In this document: positions 1 through 8,004 of the stretch, in pieces
How the letters are laid out: each line of letters begins with the position of its first letter
How positions within the stretch are numbered: position 1 is the stretch's first letter
Assembly (NCBI GenBank): GCA_964549745.1
Contig: CAZJWP010000033.1
Location: 1 to 20,106, forward strand
Length of the DNA stretch: 20,106 nucleotides
Reading direction: 5' to 3'
Source: J089 sp964549745
Lineage (GTDB): Bacteria; Fidelibacterota; Marinisomatia; Marinisomatales; J089
Made by a program: the position numbers and the translations under genes
The notes under the pieces: generated by a model
Told to the model about the DNA's origin: nothing
What the model saw: the letters and a program-made list of their open reading frames with translations, nothing else
The model's database searches: none

Positions 1-94
1 TCCGACGAAATCCTTGAAGTGGAAGTTTGTATTCAAGTCGAAACGCATAATCAGCAAAATCATAGCTTTCCGGTTTCTTTACATTGTAGCACAT
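1..94 (-). CDS. 5' fragment of a divergent gene, possibly SRAP family (HMCES/YedK-like)
   Basis: An open frame on the minus strand starts at ATG 94 and runs off the left edge after 31 codons without a stop. It begins MCYNVKKPESYDFADY. A Met-Cys start followed by a short polar and aromatic stretch recalls SRAP proteins (SOS response-associated peptidase, YedK/HMCES), in which Cys2 becomes the N-terminal catalytic residue that crosslinks to abasic sites in single-stranded DNA. The usual Arg-Tyr-Asn motif would lie outside the window, so the family call is tentative. No clear Shine-Dalgarno is seen. Only 43 bases separate this start from yicC, so any divergent promoters would have to share that gap. 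The plus-strand frame over the same bases, which stops at 94-96, reads less like protein but cannot be excluded. Confidence 0.4.
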   Translation of the reverse strand, partial: MCYNVKKPESYDFADYAFRLEYKLPLQGFRR

Positions 95-137
95 AGGCGA
101 ATTCACGTAAATTTCCTGACTTTTTTTACACAAAATA

Positions 138-998
138 ATGATACAAAGCATGACAGGATTCGGACGGGGCACGGTCACTCGTCCACACGGCCACCTGGTG
201 GTAACGATTCGCGCAGTCAATTCCCGCTATCTGGACCTTAAAATCAAGGGTGCAGAGTTGCCGCCGGAACTGGAAATGAAACTCCGGGAGCTGGTCACAC
301 AGAAACTGAACCGCGGTTCAGTGCTTCTCAGTACCGAAATTAAAAGCAATGGCGCCCAACAGGTTTTCCAACTCAACAAGGAAAAGTACGAAGCGGTAGA
401 AAAAGTCCTGCTGGAAATCCAGCGCGACTACGGACGGCACCTGGATATGGGACAAATGCTTTCAATGAGCGATTTACTCACGTACTCCGGAATTGACGCT
501 TTTTCCGAGAAGGATGTTTTAGAAGCGGTAAATGGCGCCTTGAATGAAGTGGCGCGGATGCGCAAAGCGGAAGGGAAGTCCCTGGATAAAGATATTCAGG
601 AAGTTTTGAATACTCTGAAAAAGCGACTCTCATCCATCGAATCGACCATGGAAGCGATCAACTCCGAAATATTGAACAAACATCGGGAACGGATTAAATC
701 GCTGATTGAAGATAATACGGTTGACGAAGGAAGGATCGAGCAGGAATTGGCCATATTAGCGGATAAGATGGATATTCGTGAAGAAGTGGTGCGCTGTACC
801 AGTCATGTTGATCAGTTTTTAACCACTCTGGATCAAAGAGATCCGGTGGGCAAACAATTAAATTTTCTGCTCCAGGAAATGGGCCGTGAAGTCAATACCA
901 TTGGCTCCAAGACCAGTGGCGCGGATATCATCAATACTGTGATTGATATGAAAAGTGACATCGAAAAAATCCGGGAGCAGATCCAGAACATTTTATGA
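138..998 (+). CDS. yicC: YicC family endoribonuclease
   Basis: 286 residues, the usual length of YicC/YloC proteins. The start MIQSMTGFGRG (1-11) matches the family's conserved N-terminus and fixes the start, although no Shine-Dalgarno is visible. The N-terminal YicC-like domain covers about 1-155, including NSRYLDLK near residue 28. The C-terminal DUF1732 region has DIREEVVRCTSH near 212, LLQEMGREVNTIGSKTSG near 242-259, and a basic/acidic tail ending KIREQIQNIL. Family members are metal-dependent endoribonucleases; E. coli YicC is linked to turnover of small RNAs. It is the first gene of the long plus-strand train and overlaps gmk by 4 bases (ATGA), the common yicC-gmk-rpoZ order of many bacteria. 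Confidence 0.96.
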   Translation: MIQSMTGFGRGTVTRPHGHLVVTIRAVNSRYLDLKIKGAELPPELEMKLRELVTQKLNRGSVLLSTEIKSNGAQQVFQLNKEKYEAVEKVLLEIQRDYGRHLDMGQMLSMSDLLTYSGIDAFSEKDVLEAVNGALNEVARMRKAEGKSLDKDIQEVLNTLKKRLSSIESTMEAINSEILNKHRERIKSLIEDNTVDEGRIEQELAILADKMDIREEVVRCTSHVDQFLTTLDQRDPVGKQLNFLLQEMGREVNTIGSKTSGADIINTVIDMKSDIEKIREQIQNIL

Positions 999-1570
999 GA
1001 AGTCTTGTCACTATTTCCGCACCATCGGGAACCGGCAAAACCACCTTATGCCGGGCGTTGCAAGAGCAAAATCCGGAACTCAAATTTTCCGTATCCTGCA
1101 CAACGCGAAATAAGCGTAATTATGAAGTAGATGGCTTTGATTATTATTTTATTTCCCGGGAGAATTTTCAGGAAAAGATCGATGCGGACGAATTCGCCGA
1201 ATATGAAATCGTTCACGGAGAATACTATGGAACATTGCGTTCCTCTCTGGCCGAAGCTATTGAAAATCAATCGGTATTACTTTTGGAGGTGGATGTCCGA
1301 GGGGCCTTATCCATAAAAAAACTATTTCCAAAACAGTGTGTCGGTATCTTTATTTTGCCCCCCGGAATTGAAGACTTAAAGAAGCGTTTGCACGGCCGTG
1401 GAACCGATTCGCCCGAGCGGATTAAAACCCGCCTCCAGCGTTTTGAGCTGGAGATGGGCTATAAAGACCATTTTGAACATCATGTCATCAATGATGATAT
1501 TGACCGCGCCGTAAAAGAATTACTAACCATTATTCACCAGGAAACAAAAGGAGTGAATTATGTCACTTGA
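995..1570 (+). CDS. gmk: Guanylate kinase
   Basis: 191 residues. Phosphorylates GMP to GDP with ATP, the essential step from GMP to GTP and dGTP. The P-loop APSGTGKTT lies at 9-17. The GMP-binding region follows with CTTR at 35-38 and EVDGFDYYF near 44-52, although the usual Gly-Glu before the VDG motif is Tyr-Glu here. The NMP-binding segment includes EYYGT near 75-80, the Walker B-like strand LLLEVDVRGA lies near 95-104, the lid has RLHGRGTDSPE near 131-141, and the conserved VINDD is near 164. Start ATG 995 overlaps the yicC stop; its end overlaps rpoZ by 11 bases, suggesting translational coupling. In several phyla Gmk is directly inhibited by (p)ppGpp; whether that applies here cannot be read from sequence. 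Confidence 0.97.
   Translation: MRSLVTISAPSGTGKTTLCRALQEQNPELKFSVSCTTRNKRNYEVDGFDYYFISRENFQEKIDADEFAEYEIVHGEYYGTLRSSLAEAIENQSVLLLEVDVRGALSIKKLFPKQCVGIFILPPGIEDLKKRLHGRGTDSPERIKTRLQRFELEMGYKDHFEHHVINDDIDRAVKELLTIIHQETKGVNYVT
1549..1553 (+). promoter_or_regulatory. Shine-Dalgarno of rpoZ inside the gmk 3' end
   Basis: AGGAG at 1549-1553 lies 6 bases before ATG 1560. It supports starting rpoZ inside gmk despite the 11-base overlap. Confidence 0.75.
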
Positions 1571-1844
1571 ACCCGTCTCACTACGTACGATGGAAGCCCA
1601 GACCGAAGATGTCTATGAAGCCGTCATGGTCATGTCCAAACGTGCCCGGATGATCCTGAACAATCGTATCGTCCAGCGCGATCTGGAAATCCAGCAATCC
1701 GCCGAAATGGGTGTTTACGATACTTCTCTGGATCTGAATCCGGAAGAGTTCGTTGAGCAGGATAAACCCACCACCATCGCCGTTCGCGAATTCATGGAAG
1801 GAAAGATCCGCTGGACCCGGACGACAGGCAAACAAGAAGACTAA
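1560..1844 (+). CDS. rpoZ: DNA-directed RNA polymerase omega subunit
   Basis: 94 residues. Omega helps assemble and stabilise RNA polymerase around the beta-prime C-terminus. The diagnostic helix DVYEAVMVMSKRARMI is at 17-32, and the later KPTTIAVREFMEGKI segment (about 69-83) is the conserved second helix as written in Bacteroidota, Ignavibacteria and similar phyla. The middle (ILNNRIVQRDLEIQQ) is longer than in E. coli. The start is supported by AGGAG 6 bases upstream. The N-terminus MSLEPV lacks the Met-Ala-Arg start that contributes to ppGpp site 1 in E. coli RNA polymerase. It sits directly after gmk as in most bacteria and is followed after 9 bases by the uracil-DNA glycosylase gene. 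Confidence 0.93.
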   Translation: MSLEPVSLRTMEAQTEDVYEAVMVMSKRARMILNNRIVQRDLEIQQSAEMGVYDTSLDLNPEEFVEQDKPTTIAVREFMEGKIRWTRTTGKQED

Positions 1845-1853
1845 GGTCGCGGC

Positions 1854-2516
1854 TTGGCCGATCCGAAGGATATACATCGATATTTAACACAAACCGCTGA
1901 ATTATTTGGTCAGGAGCTTTACTTAGAATCCAAAGTGATCACCGGAGATGATGCCGGTCCTGACCTGCTTTCTTTTTACAACTCAATTAAAAACTGTACG
2001 CTCTGTTCGTTGGGGCAGACTCGCAACAAATTCGTTTTTGGCGTAGGCGATCCAAATGCCGCCCTTATGTTGGTGGGTGAAGCGCCGGGAGCGGAAGAAG
2101 ATCGCCTGGGCGAACCCTTCGTCGGACGGGCGGGAAAACTGCTGGACAAGATCCTGAAAGCGATTGGTCGCAGCCGTGAAAAAGACGTTTATATTTGTAA
2201 TGTTCTGAAGTGCCGGCCTCCCAATAATCGCGACCCGCTTTCGAGTGAAGTGGACTGCTGCGAACCGCACCTGATGCGTCAAATCGATTTGATTCGCCCC
2301 GGATTGATTGTAGCTTTGGGCCGGGTGGCCGGGTTGACCTTATTGAAAAAAGAAAACGTGCCGCTGAAAGAACTCCGGGGTAAAATTCACGACTATCATG
2401 GCACCCCGCTGATCGTCACCTACCATCCGGCAGCTCTACTCAGAAATTCCAATTTAAAACCGGCAACCTGGGAAGATTTCAAGTGGATCCGGTCTATTTT
2501 AGAAGGAGTGGCCTAA
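1854..2516 (+). CDS. Uracil-DNA glycosylase, family 4 ([4Fe-4S])
   Basis: 220 residues from a TTG start at 1854, preceded by AAGG (1843-1846, 7-base spacing); no ATG or GTG exists in the frame before the conserved domain. The enzyme excises uracil from DNA at the start of base-excision repair. Motif I GEAPGAEED begins at residue 75, followed by GEPFVGRAGKLLD. NVLKCRPPNNRDP lies near 116-128 and the motif HPAALLR starts at H191. The iron-sulfur cluster ligands are seen as C48-x2-C51 and C120 with C136 (or C135), the spacing expected of thermostable-type family 4 enzymes. The N-terminal 45 residues are a variable extension. It ends exactly one base before the dnaB ATG. Annotation pipelines may call it a phage SPO1 DNA polymerase-related protein, an older name for this family. 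Confidence 0.95.
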   Translation: MADPKDIHRYLTQTAELFGQELYLESKVITGDDAGPDLLSFYNSIKNCTLCSLGQTRNKFVFGVGDPNAALMLVGEAPGAEEDRLGEPFVGRAGKLLDKILKAIGRSREKDVYICNVLKCRPPNNRDPLSSEVDCCEPHLMRQIDLIRPGLIVALGRVAGLTLLKKENVPLKELRGKIHDYHGTPLIVTYHPAALLRNSNLKPATWEDFKWIRSILEGVA

Positions 2517-3884
2517 ATGGCTGAAGCTCGCGAACTCACACAATTACATGTTCAGCCGCAAAGCCTGGAAGCGGAAGTGTCCGTTCTGGGTTCCATGCTA
2601 TCCAGCAAAGAAGCGGCCAGTAAAGTTCAACAGTGGCTTACCACCGATCATTTTTATAAAGAAGCTCACCGAAAAATATATGCAGCTATGCTGGCGCTGG
2701 ACAAAACCAGCGATCCCATTGACACTTTGACAGTTATCGATCAGTTGAAAAAAAGCAAAGATTTGGAATCGGTTGGCGGAGCTTATTATATCACCGGTTT
2801 GGTCGAAGCGGTTCCCAGCGTAGCCAATGTGGAAACCTATGCCAAAATCGTTCTGGAAAAAGCGCTGCTTCGCCGATTGATTACCGTCTCCCACGAAATA
2901 TCTCAAAATGCCTTTGACGATCAACAGGGGATTGAGGAAATCCTGGACTCTGCGGAACGGGAAATCTTTCAGCTTTCCGAAAACAGAATGCGCGGTGGAT
3001 TTGAACCGATCAAAGATGTGATGATCGGAACCTTCGAAATGATTGACCGGATCAGCGCACATAAAGGCGCTGTGGTCGGCGTTCCTTCAGGAATCACGGA
3101 CCTGGATAACAAAACCGCCGGTTTTCAGGATGGGGAACTGGTCATCATCGCCGGGCGGCCCGGAATGGGAAAAACCGCTCTGGCTCTGACCCTGGCCCGA
3201 AATGCTGCCGTCGATGCAAAGATTCCTGTGGGTATTTTCAGCATGGAAATGTCCAATAAACAATTGGCCATGCGATTACTTTGTTCGGAGGCCCGAGTCG
3301 ACAGCCACCTGGTTCGCACCGGTTCTTTACCCAAAACCAAATGGCAGGAACTAAGTCGTCACGTCTCCAAACTCACCGAAGCACAGATCTTTTTGGATGA
3401 CACACCGGCACTCACCGTGCTGGAACTACGTGCCAAAGCGCGGCGGTTAAAACATGAGCAAGACGTCAAAATGATCATTGTGGATTATTTACAATTGATG
3501 CAGGGTCCCAAAGGTGTGGAAAGCCGCCAGCAGGAAATTTCTGTAATCTCGCGCTCGTTAAAAGCACTTGCGAAAGAATTAGACCTTCCTGTTGTTGCTT
3601 TATCTCAGCTCTCGCGTGCCGTAGAAAACCGCACTGACAAACATCCGATCCTGGCGGATTTGCGTGAAAGTGGGGCGATCGAACAGGATGCGGATGTGGT
3701 GATCTTTTTATACAGACATGAATTTTACTCCAAAGATCCGGAGGATGAAGGGAAAGCAGAGATTCTCCTGGCCAAACAACGGAACGGCCCCACCGGTGTT
3801 ATTCCGGCTACATTTATTGGGCGTTATACCCGATTTGAAAACAAAGCTCCTGAAGATTTTGACGAAGGAGACGTACCCTTCTAA
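2517..3884 (+). CDS. dnaB: Replicative DNA helicase DnaB
   Basis: 455 residues. Hexameric 5'-3' helicase that unwinds DNA at the replication fork and recruits primase. The N-terminal collar domain begins PQSLEAEVSVLGSML (about 13-27) and extends to about 150. The RecA-like C-terminal domain has Walker A GRPGMGKT at 213-220, SMEMS near 242, Walker B with D323 in VDYLQLM, and the C-terminal LSQLSRAVENR, LADLRESGAIEQDADVV and FLYRHE motifs near 362-400. No intein interrupts the Walker motifs. AAGGAG at 2503-2508 lies 8 bases before the ATG, which follows the udg stop with no gap. The dnaB stop and the next ATG share one base. Unlike many bacteria, it is not next to rplI. Confidence 0.98.
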   Translation: MAEARELTQLHVQPQSLEAEVSVLGSMLSSKEAASKVQQWLTTDHFYKEAHRKIYAAMLALDKTSDPIDTLTVIDQLKKSKDLESVGGAYYITGLVEAVPSVANVETYAKIVLEKALLRRLITVSHEISQNAFDDQQGIEEILDSAEREIFQLSENRMRGGFEPIKDVMIGTFEMIDRISAHKGAVVGVPSGITDLDNKTAGFQDGELVIIAGRPGMGKTALALTLARNAAVDAKIPVGIFSMEMSNKQLAMRLLCSEARVDSHLVRTGSLPKTKWQELSRHVSKLTEAQIFLDDTPALTVLELRAKARRLKHEQDVKMIIVDYLQLMQGPKGVESRQQEISVISRSLKALAKELDLPVVALSQLSRAVENRTDKHPILADLRESGAIEQDADVVIFLYRHEFYSKDPEDEGKAEILLAKQRNGPTGVIPATFIGRYTRFENKAPEDFDEGDVPF

Positions 3885-6079
3885 TGGCCAATCCTCTGGC
3901 AAAGTTGGTTCCCCATTTAGTGGGTGAGTATCCAAAGCCTTTCCTGGATTTATTCTCCCGGATTACCATACCTAAAAAAGGTGATGCGGAAGCGATCAAG
4001 CAAAAAGTCTGGAAAGCCTATGATTTCGCCAGTCGCGCTCATGAAGGTCAAAAGCGGAGGTCCGGTAAACCCTATTTTGAACATTGCGCCGAAGTGGGCA
4101 AGACCCTGGCGGATTGGAAGATGGACCACATCACCATTATGGGGGGACTGCTGCACGATACGGTGGAGGATACCGGTGTTACTTTGGAGGATTTGGAGAA
4201 GGAATTTGGTTTTGATCTCACCAATCTGGTAGATGGCGTCACCAAATTGGGCGGGATTGAATTTTCCACCCGGAAAGAAAAGCAGGCCGGCAATTTCATG
4301 AAATTGCTTCTGTCGGTGGCTAAGGACCTGCGAGTGATCATCATCAAATTTGCGGATCGTATTCACAACATGCGGACGATTCAGTATATGCCGCAAATGA
4401 AGCAGCACCGCATTGCCATCGAAACCCGCGACGTTTATGTACCGCTGGCACATCGTTTGGGAATGGCGCGGGTGAAGTGGATTCTGGAGGATTTGGTTTT
4501 CAAAACGCTGCACAATAAAGAATACAGTGAAATTAATTCCAAATTAAAGTCCACCCAAAAACAACGTGAAAAGACGATCAGCGCAGTCATAGAACCGGTC
4601 AAGGAAGAATTAGCAAAATACGATCTGGATTGTCAGATTTATGGCCGCGTCAAAAGTCATGCATCTATTTACGGAAAGATGATTCGACGGGAAAAGGGTT
4701 TTGAGGAAATTTATGATTTGTACGCCGTCCGAATCATAGTCGATCAAATTGAACAATGCTATTTAGCGCTGGGTATCATTCATCAACTGTACACGCCGGT
4801 GCAGGATCGTTTCAAAGATTTCATTGCCAGCCCCAAAAACAACGGTTACCAGTCAATTCACACCACGATTATGGGACCTTTGGGGAAAATGGTGGAAATC
4901 CAGATTCGTAACCGGGAAATGGACCAGACTGCCGAGATTGGTATTGCCGCCCACTGGCGATACAAGGAAGGCAAGTCAATTTCTGCCGATCTGGATTCCA
5001 ATGTAAAATGGCTCCGTGAGTTGGTGGACATCCTGCAGGATGAATCATCTGATCCCAGTGAATTCATGCATCTGCTCAAGATCGACCTTTTCAATGATGA
5101 AATTTTTGTTTTTACGCCAAACGGCGACTTGATTCAATTGCCGCTCCAGTCCACACCGCTGGACTTTGCATTTGAGATTCACACTGAAGTGGGGCTCCAT
5201 TGTATTGGCGCCAAAGTGAACCACAAAGTTGTTCCATTGAATACCAAACTTAATAATGGCGATATGGTGGAGATTATCACCAGTAAAACCCAGGCACCCA
5301 GTTTAGGCTGGTTGAAATTGGTGTGCACCAGCAAAGCCCGGAATCATATCAATCGTTATTTGCGGAAAATCCGGCAGGAAGAAAGCGTTAAAATCGGCGG
5401 CGAGATTTTAGAGAAGACCTTACGCCGTTTAAAACAGACCAACCTGGTGAAAGAAGCACGCGCTTCATATAAAAAGGTCGGTATGAAGTCGGAAGAATCT
5501 TTATTGGAAGCGCTTGGCAATGGGACATTGACGGTTCGTGAAATTCTCCGGAAGATCAATCCACAGGTGGAAACCACGATCGAAGAAACGGAGCAGGAAT
5601 CGAATGATCGTTTCATTTCGTTAGCACGGCGGTCGGCCCGGGGAATCAAACTGGACGGGATCAGCAATTTAATGGTGTCGTTTGGCAAATGTTGTAATCC
5701 CATACCGGGTGATGAAATGATCGGATATGTGACCCGCGGCCGTGGTGTGACGGTTCATCGCACGGACTGTAAAACACTACCGTTATTAGCGGAAGAATCG
5801 GACCGGCTGGTCCCGGTGGAATGGGACGTGAGCAAAAATGATAGGTTCAATGTGCGCATCAAAGTGGTGACCGAAGATCGCAAAGGTATTCTACGGGAAA
5901 TGAGCGAAAGTATTGCCAACGAAAATGTGAACATCACCAGCGTAGATTTGAAGGTCAAAGAAAATATTTCCACCACATACTTTATTGTGGAAGTAAAGAA
6001 TACCCGGCAACTCAGCCGGTTGCAGCGAAAGTTGATAAAAATTCCTGGCGTTGATTACGTGGAACGACTGGGAAAATAA
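3884..6079 (+). CDS. rel: Bifunctional (p)ppGpp synthetase/hydrolase (Rel/SpoT)
   Basis: 731 residues, a full-length long RelA/SpoT homologue. It makes and degrades the stringent-response alarmones. The HD hydrolase domain (about 40-190) keeps H53, H91-D92 in LLHDTVEDT and D158 in FADRIHNMRT, so hydrolysis should be active. The synthetase domain has RVKSHASIYGKM from R255, the RFKD motif at 309-312 (the RXKD type of bifunctional enzymes rather than the EXDD of E. coli RelA), and GYQSIHTT from about 321. A TGS domain starts near 407 (IFVFTPNG). A zinc-finger-like region has KCCNPIPGDE near 603 and TDC near 627. An ACT domain covers about 655-731. AAGGAG lies 13 bases upstream, rather far, so coupling to dnaB through the one-base overlap is likely. 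An intact set of both active sites predicts a single sufficient Rel enzyme. Confidence 0.97.
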   Translation: MANPLAKLVPHLVGEYPKPFLDLFSRITIPKKGDAEAIKQKVWKAYDFASRAHEGQKRRSGKPYFEHCAEVGKTLADWKMDHITIMGGLLHDTVEDTGVTLEDLEKEFGFDLTNLVDGVTKLGGIEFSTRKEKQAGNFMKLLLSVAKDLRVIIIKFADRIHNMRTIQYMPQMKQHRIAIETRDVYVPLAHRLGMARVKWILEDLVFKTLHNKEYSEINSKLKSTQKQREKTISAVIEPVKEELAKYDLDCQIYGRVKSHASIYGKMIRREKGFEEIYDLYAVRIIVDQIEQCYLALGIIHQLYTPVQDRFKDFIASPKNNGYQSIHTTIMGPLGKMVEIQIRNREMDQTAEIGIAAHWRYKEGKSISADLDSNVKWLRELVDILQDESSDPSEFMHLLKIDLFNDEIFVFTPNGDLIQLPLQSTPLDFAFEIHTEVGLHCIGAKVNHKVVPLNTKLNNGDMVEIITSKTQAPSLGWLKLVCTSKARNHINRYLRKIRQEESVKIGGEILEKTLRRLKQTNLVKEARASYKKVGMKSEESLLEALGNGTLTVREILRKINPQVETTIEETEQESNDRFISLARRSARGIKLDGISNLMVSFGKCCNPIPGDEMIGYVTRGRGVTVHRTDCKTLPLLAEESDRLVPVEWDVSKNDRFNVRIKVVTEDRKGILREMSESIANENVNITSVDLKVKENISTTYFIVEVKNTRQLSRLQRKLIKIPGVDYVERLGK

Positions 6080-6097
6080 GTTTTTCTGATTTCTAAC

Positions 6098-6511
6098 ATG
6101 ACACGCATATTAGGTTTGGATCATGGTGACACCCGGATTGGCCTGGCTATTTCCGATCCCATGGGACTGATTGCAAAACCGTTAAAAACCATCACCTGGA
6201 AGAATCTGGATCAATTTACCTCCGACCTTCGGTCCGTCATTGAAGAGTGGGATGTCAATCAATTGGTGGTGGGATTGCCAATCAATATGTCCGGAAAGGC
6301 CACCGCCCAAACCGAAAAGGTCCGAAAATTCATTGACCTGCTAAACAGGTTTGGGCTTCCCGTCGATACAATTGATGAACGTTTATCTTCTGTGTCAGCA
6401 CAGAAAAGTCTGGTGAAGCAAAATGTGAAAACCGGGCACAACAAAGCAGCCGTGGATTCCACTGCAGCGGCAATTTTCCTGCAACAATATTTGGATACTC
6501 GTAACCGGTGA
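6098..6511 (+). CDS. ruvX: RuvX/YqgF family Holliday junction resolvase-like protein
   Basis: 137 residues, standard for the family. The RNase H-like fold shows the first acidic site in ILGLDHGDTRIGLA (D8), then VVGLPINMSG near 57-66, DERLSS with D93-E94, and the C-terminal DSTAAAIFLQQYLD with D120. The family is proposed to act as a Holliday junction resolvase and, in E. coli, as a nuclease in pre-16S rRNA 5'-end maturation, so the exact role is unsettled. It follows rel after 18 bases, and its stop overlaps the GTG start of lnt by 4 bases (GTGA). Confidence 0.94.
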   Translation: MTRILGLDHGDTRIGLAISDPMGLIAKPLKTITWKNLDQFTSDLRSVIEEWDVNQLVVGLPINMSGKATAQTEKVRKFIDLLNRFGLPVDTIDERLSSVSAQKSLVKQNVKTGHNKAAVDSTAAAIFLQQYLDTRNR

Positions 6512-8004
6512 AATTCCTGGACCGGACAGCCACCTGGAAACTGAGTTTTCTCTCCGGTACTTTGCTGGGATTAGCTTATCCGCCCTATCATCTGGGTTTT
6601 TTAGCCTGGATTGCATTTATTCCTTTATTTTTCATTTGGAAACGGGATACGGCAAAACAAGCGGCGATTAATTCCTACCTGGCCGGAACCTGGTGCCATT
6701 TAATCAGCCTGTACTGGATTGGCATGAACAGCGGCGCTTCTTTTGGGGTCGTATTACTGTCTCTGATTGCTTCGGTACTTTACCTGGGATTGTATTGGGC
6801 GCTCATCGGTTGGATCGCCTCCAAAGCGCTCAAAAAGGATTCGTCAACCGTCTGGTTTTGGCCCTTCTTGTGGGTCACCATGGAATGGATACGCAGTTTC
6901 GGTCCCCTGGGATTTCCCTGGGCGAATTTGGCGCTGACCCAGTCCGATTATTTGCCACTCCTCCAAATCCTGGATCGAACCGGCGCCTATGGGTTGGATT
7001 TGGTACTTGTCCTGTTCAATGTTTTGATATGGAAAGCATTACGGCACAGACAGTCTCGGTATCTTTGGCTCGGAGTTGGGCTGGTGTTTTTATTATTCAC
7101 AGACGGGATGATGTCCATTCGTCAACAGGAAGATCAAACCGGACGAACACTGTTTTCTTTTGCAGGTGTCCAACCGGACATAGATCCCAATGCCAAATGG
7201 GATCCGGAATTACGTGCGTCCAACCTGGCGCTGATGGATTCTCTCTACGGGGAAGCCGTAAGGACCAATCCGGATGTGGTTCTGTGGCCGGAAACGGCGC
7301 TCCCCGAATATCTGCGCCTGAGTTACAAGGTGCGCAATATGTTGGAGAAAAGGGTTCGGGATTCCGGTGTGCCGTTGCTTTCGGGAACCGTGGATCGGCG
7401 CATTTTACCCAATCATGAACGGGCTTATTACAATGGTTCCATTTTCTTTACACCTTTTAAGCGAACTAAAATGTACTACAAGGTGCATCTGGTTCCTTTC
7501 GCGGAATACATTCCGTTGAATGAGCGGTTTCCGGTTTTGAGGAAATTAAATTTCGGTCAGGGCAATTTTACACCCGGCCGCAAATTCACCGTATTTTCCT
7601 GGAACGGATTTCGATTTTCAACCGTTATTTGCTACGAATCCACCATGCCGCAAGTTGTATCCGAATTTATCCGCAAAGGCGCCCGGGGAATGGTCATCCA
7701 GTCCAATGATGGCTGGTTAGGCAAATCCGCCGGACCTTACCAGCATTTTGAATGGGCCCGCCTCAGGGCGATCGAAAACCGTGTTCCGGTGGTTCGTTGC
7801 GCCAATACGGGAATTTCAGGGTGGTTCGATTCCGTTGGAAATGCACATCATGTCGTTCCCTTGGGTGAAAGGGCGGTCTTCAAAGCGGATATCACCTATT
7901 CCGATGAAATTTCAACTTATGCGAAACTGGGGGATTTATTTGCACTTTGGTGTAGTTTAATCACCGTATTTGGTATGGGAGTAAAATGGCTCGATCATTC
8001 ATAA
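6508..8004 (+). CDS. lnt: Apolipoprotein N-acyltransferase
   Basis: 498 residues, close to the usual 500. Transfers an acyl chain from phospholipid to the N-terminal Cys of diacylated lipoproteins, the last step of lipoprotein maturation in diderms. The N-terminal half is a multi-span membrane domain, starting with LGLAYPPYHLGFLAW and PLGFPWANLALTQ near 134-146. The C-terminal periplasmic nitrilase-like domain has the full triad: E262 in LWPETALPEY, K325 in YYKVHLVPFAEYIP and C375 in VICYEST. SNDGWLG near 399-405 is also conserved. The start is GTG 6508, overlapping the ruvX stop; the N-terminus runs directly into the first membrane segment. No lgt or lspA is in the window. The next gene starts inside the last 19 bases of this one. 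Confidence 0.97.
   Translation: MKFLDRTATWKLSFLSGTLLGLAYPPYHLGFLAWIAFIPLFFIWKRDTAKQAAINSYLAGTWCHLISLYWIGMNSGASFGVVLLSLIASVLYLGLYWALIGWIASKALKKDSSTVWFWPFLWVTMEWIRSFGPLGFPWANLALTQSDYLPLLQILDRTGAYGLDLVLVLFNVLIWKALRHRQSRYLWLGVGLVFLLFTDGMMSIRQQEDQTGRTLFSFAGVQPDIDPNAKWDPELRASNLALMDSLYGEAVRTNPDVVLWPETALPEYLRLSYKVRNMLEKRVRDSGVPLLSGTVDRRILPNHERAYYNGSIFFTPFKRTKMYYKVHLVPFAEYIPLNERFPVLRKLNFGQGNFTPGRKFTVFSWNGFRFSTVICYESTMPQVVSEFIRKGARGMVIQSNDGWLGKSAGPYQHFEWARLRAIENRVPVVRCANTGISGWFDSVGNAHHVVPLGERAVFKADITYSDEISTYAKLGDLFALWCSLITVFGMGVKWLDHS

Noticed and set aside
14..241. Plus-strand open frame overlapping the start of yicC
   Set aside because: It overlaps yicC out of frame, ends soon after the yicC start, has no recognisable motif, and its peptide composition is unlike the neighbours.
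6693..7418. 241-codon open frame inside lnt in another plus-strand frame
   Set aside because: It lies wholly within lnt, which has all catalytic residues and a continuous family match; the alternative peptide has no recognisable domain.
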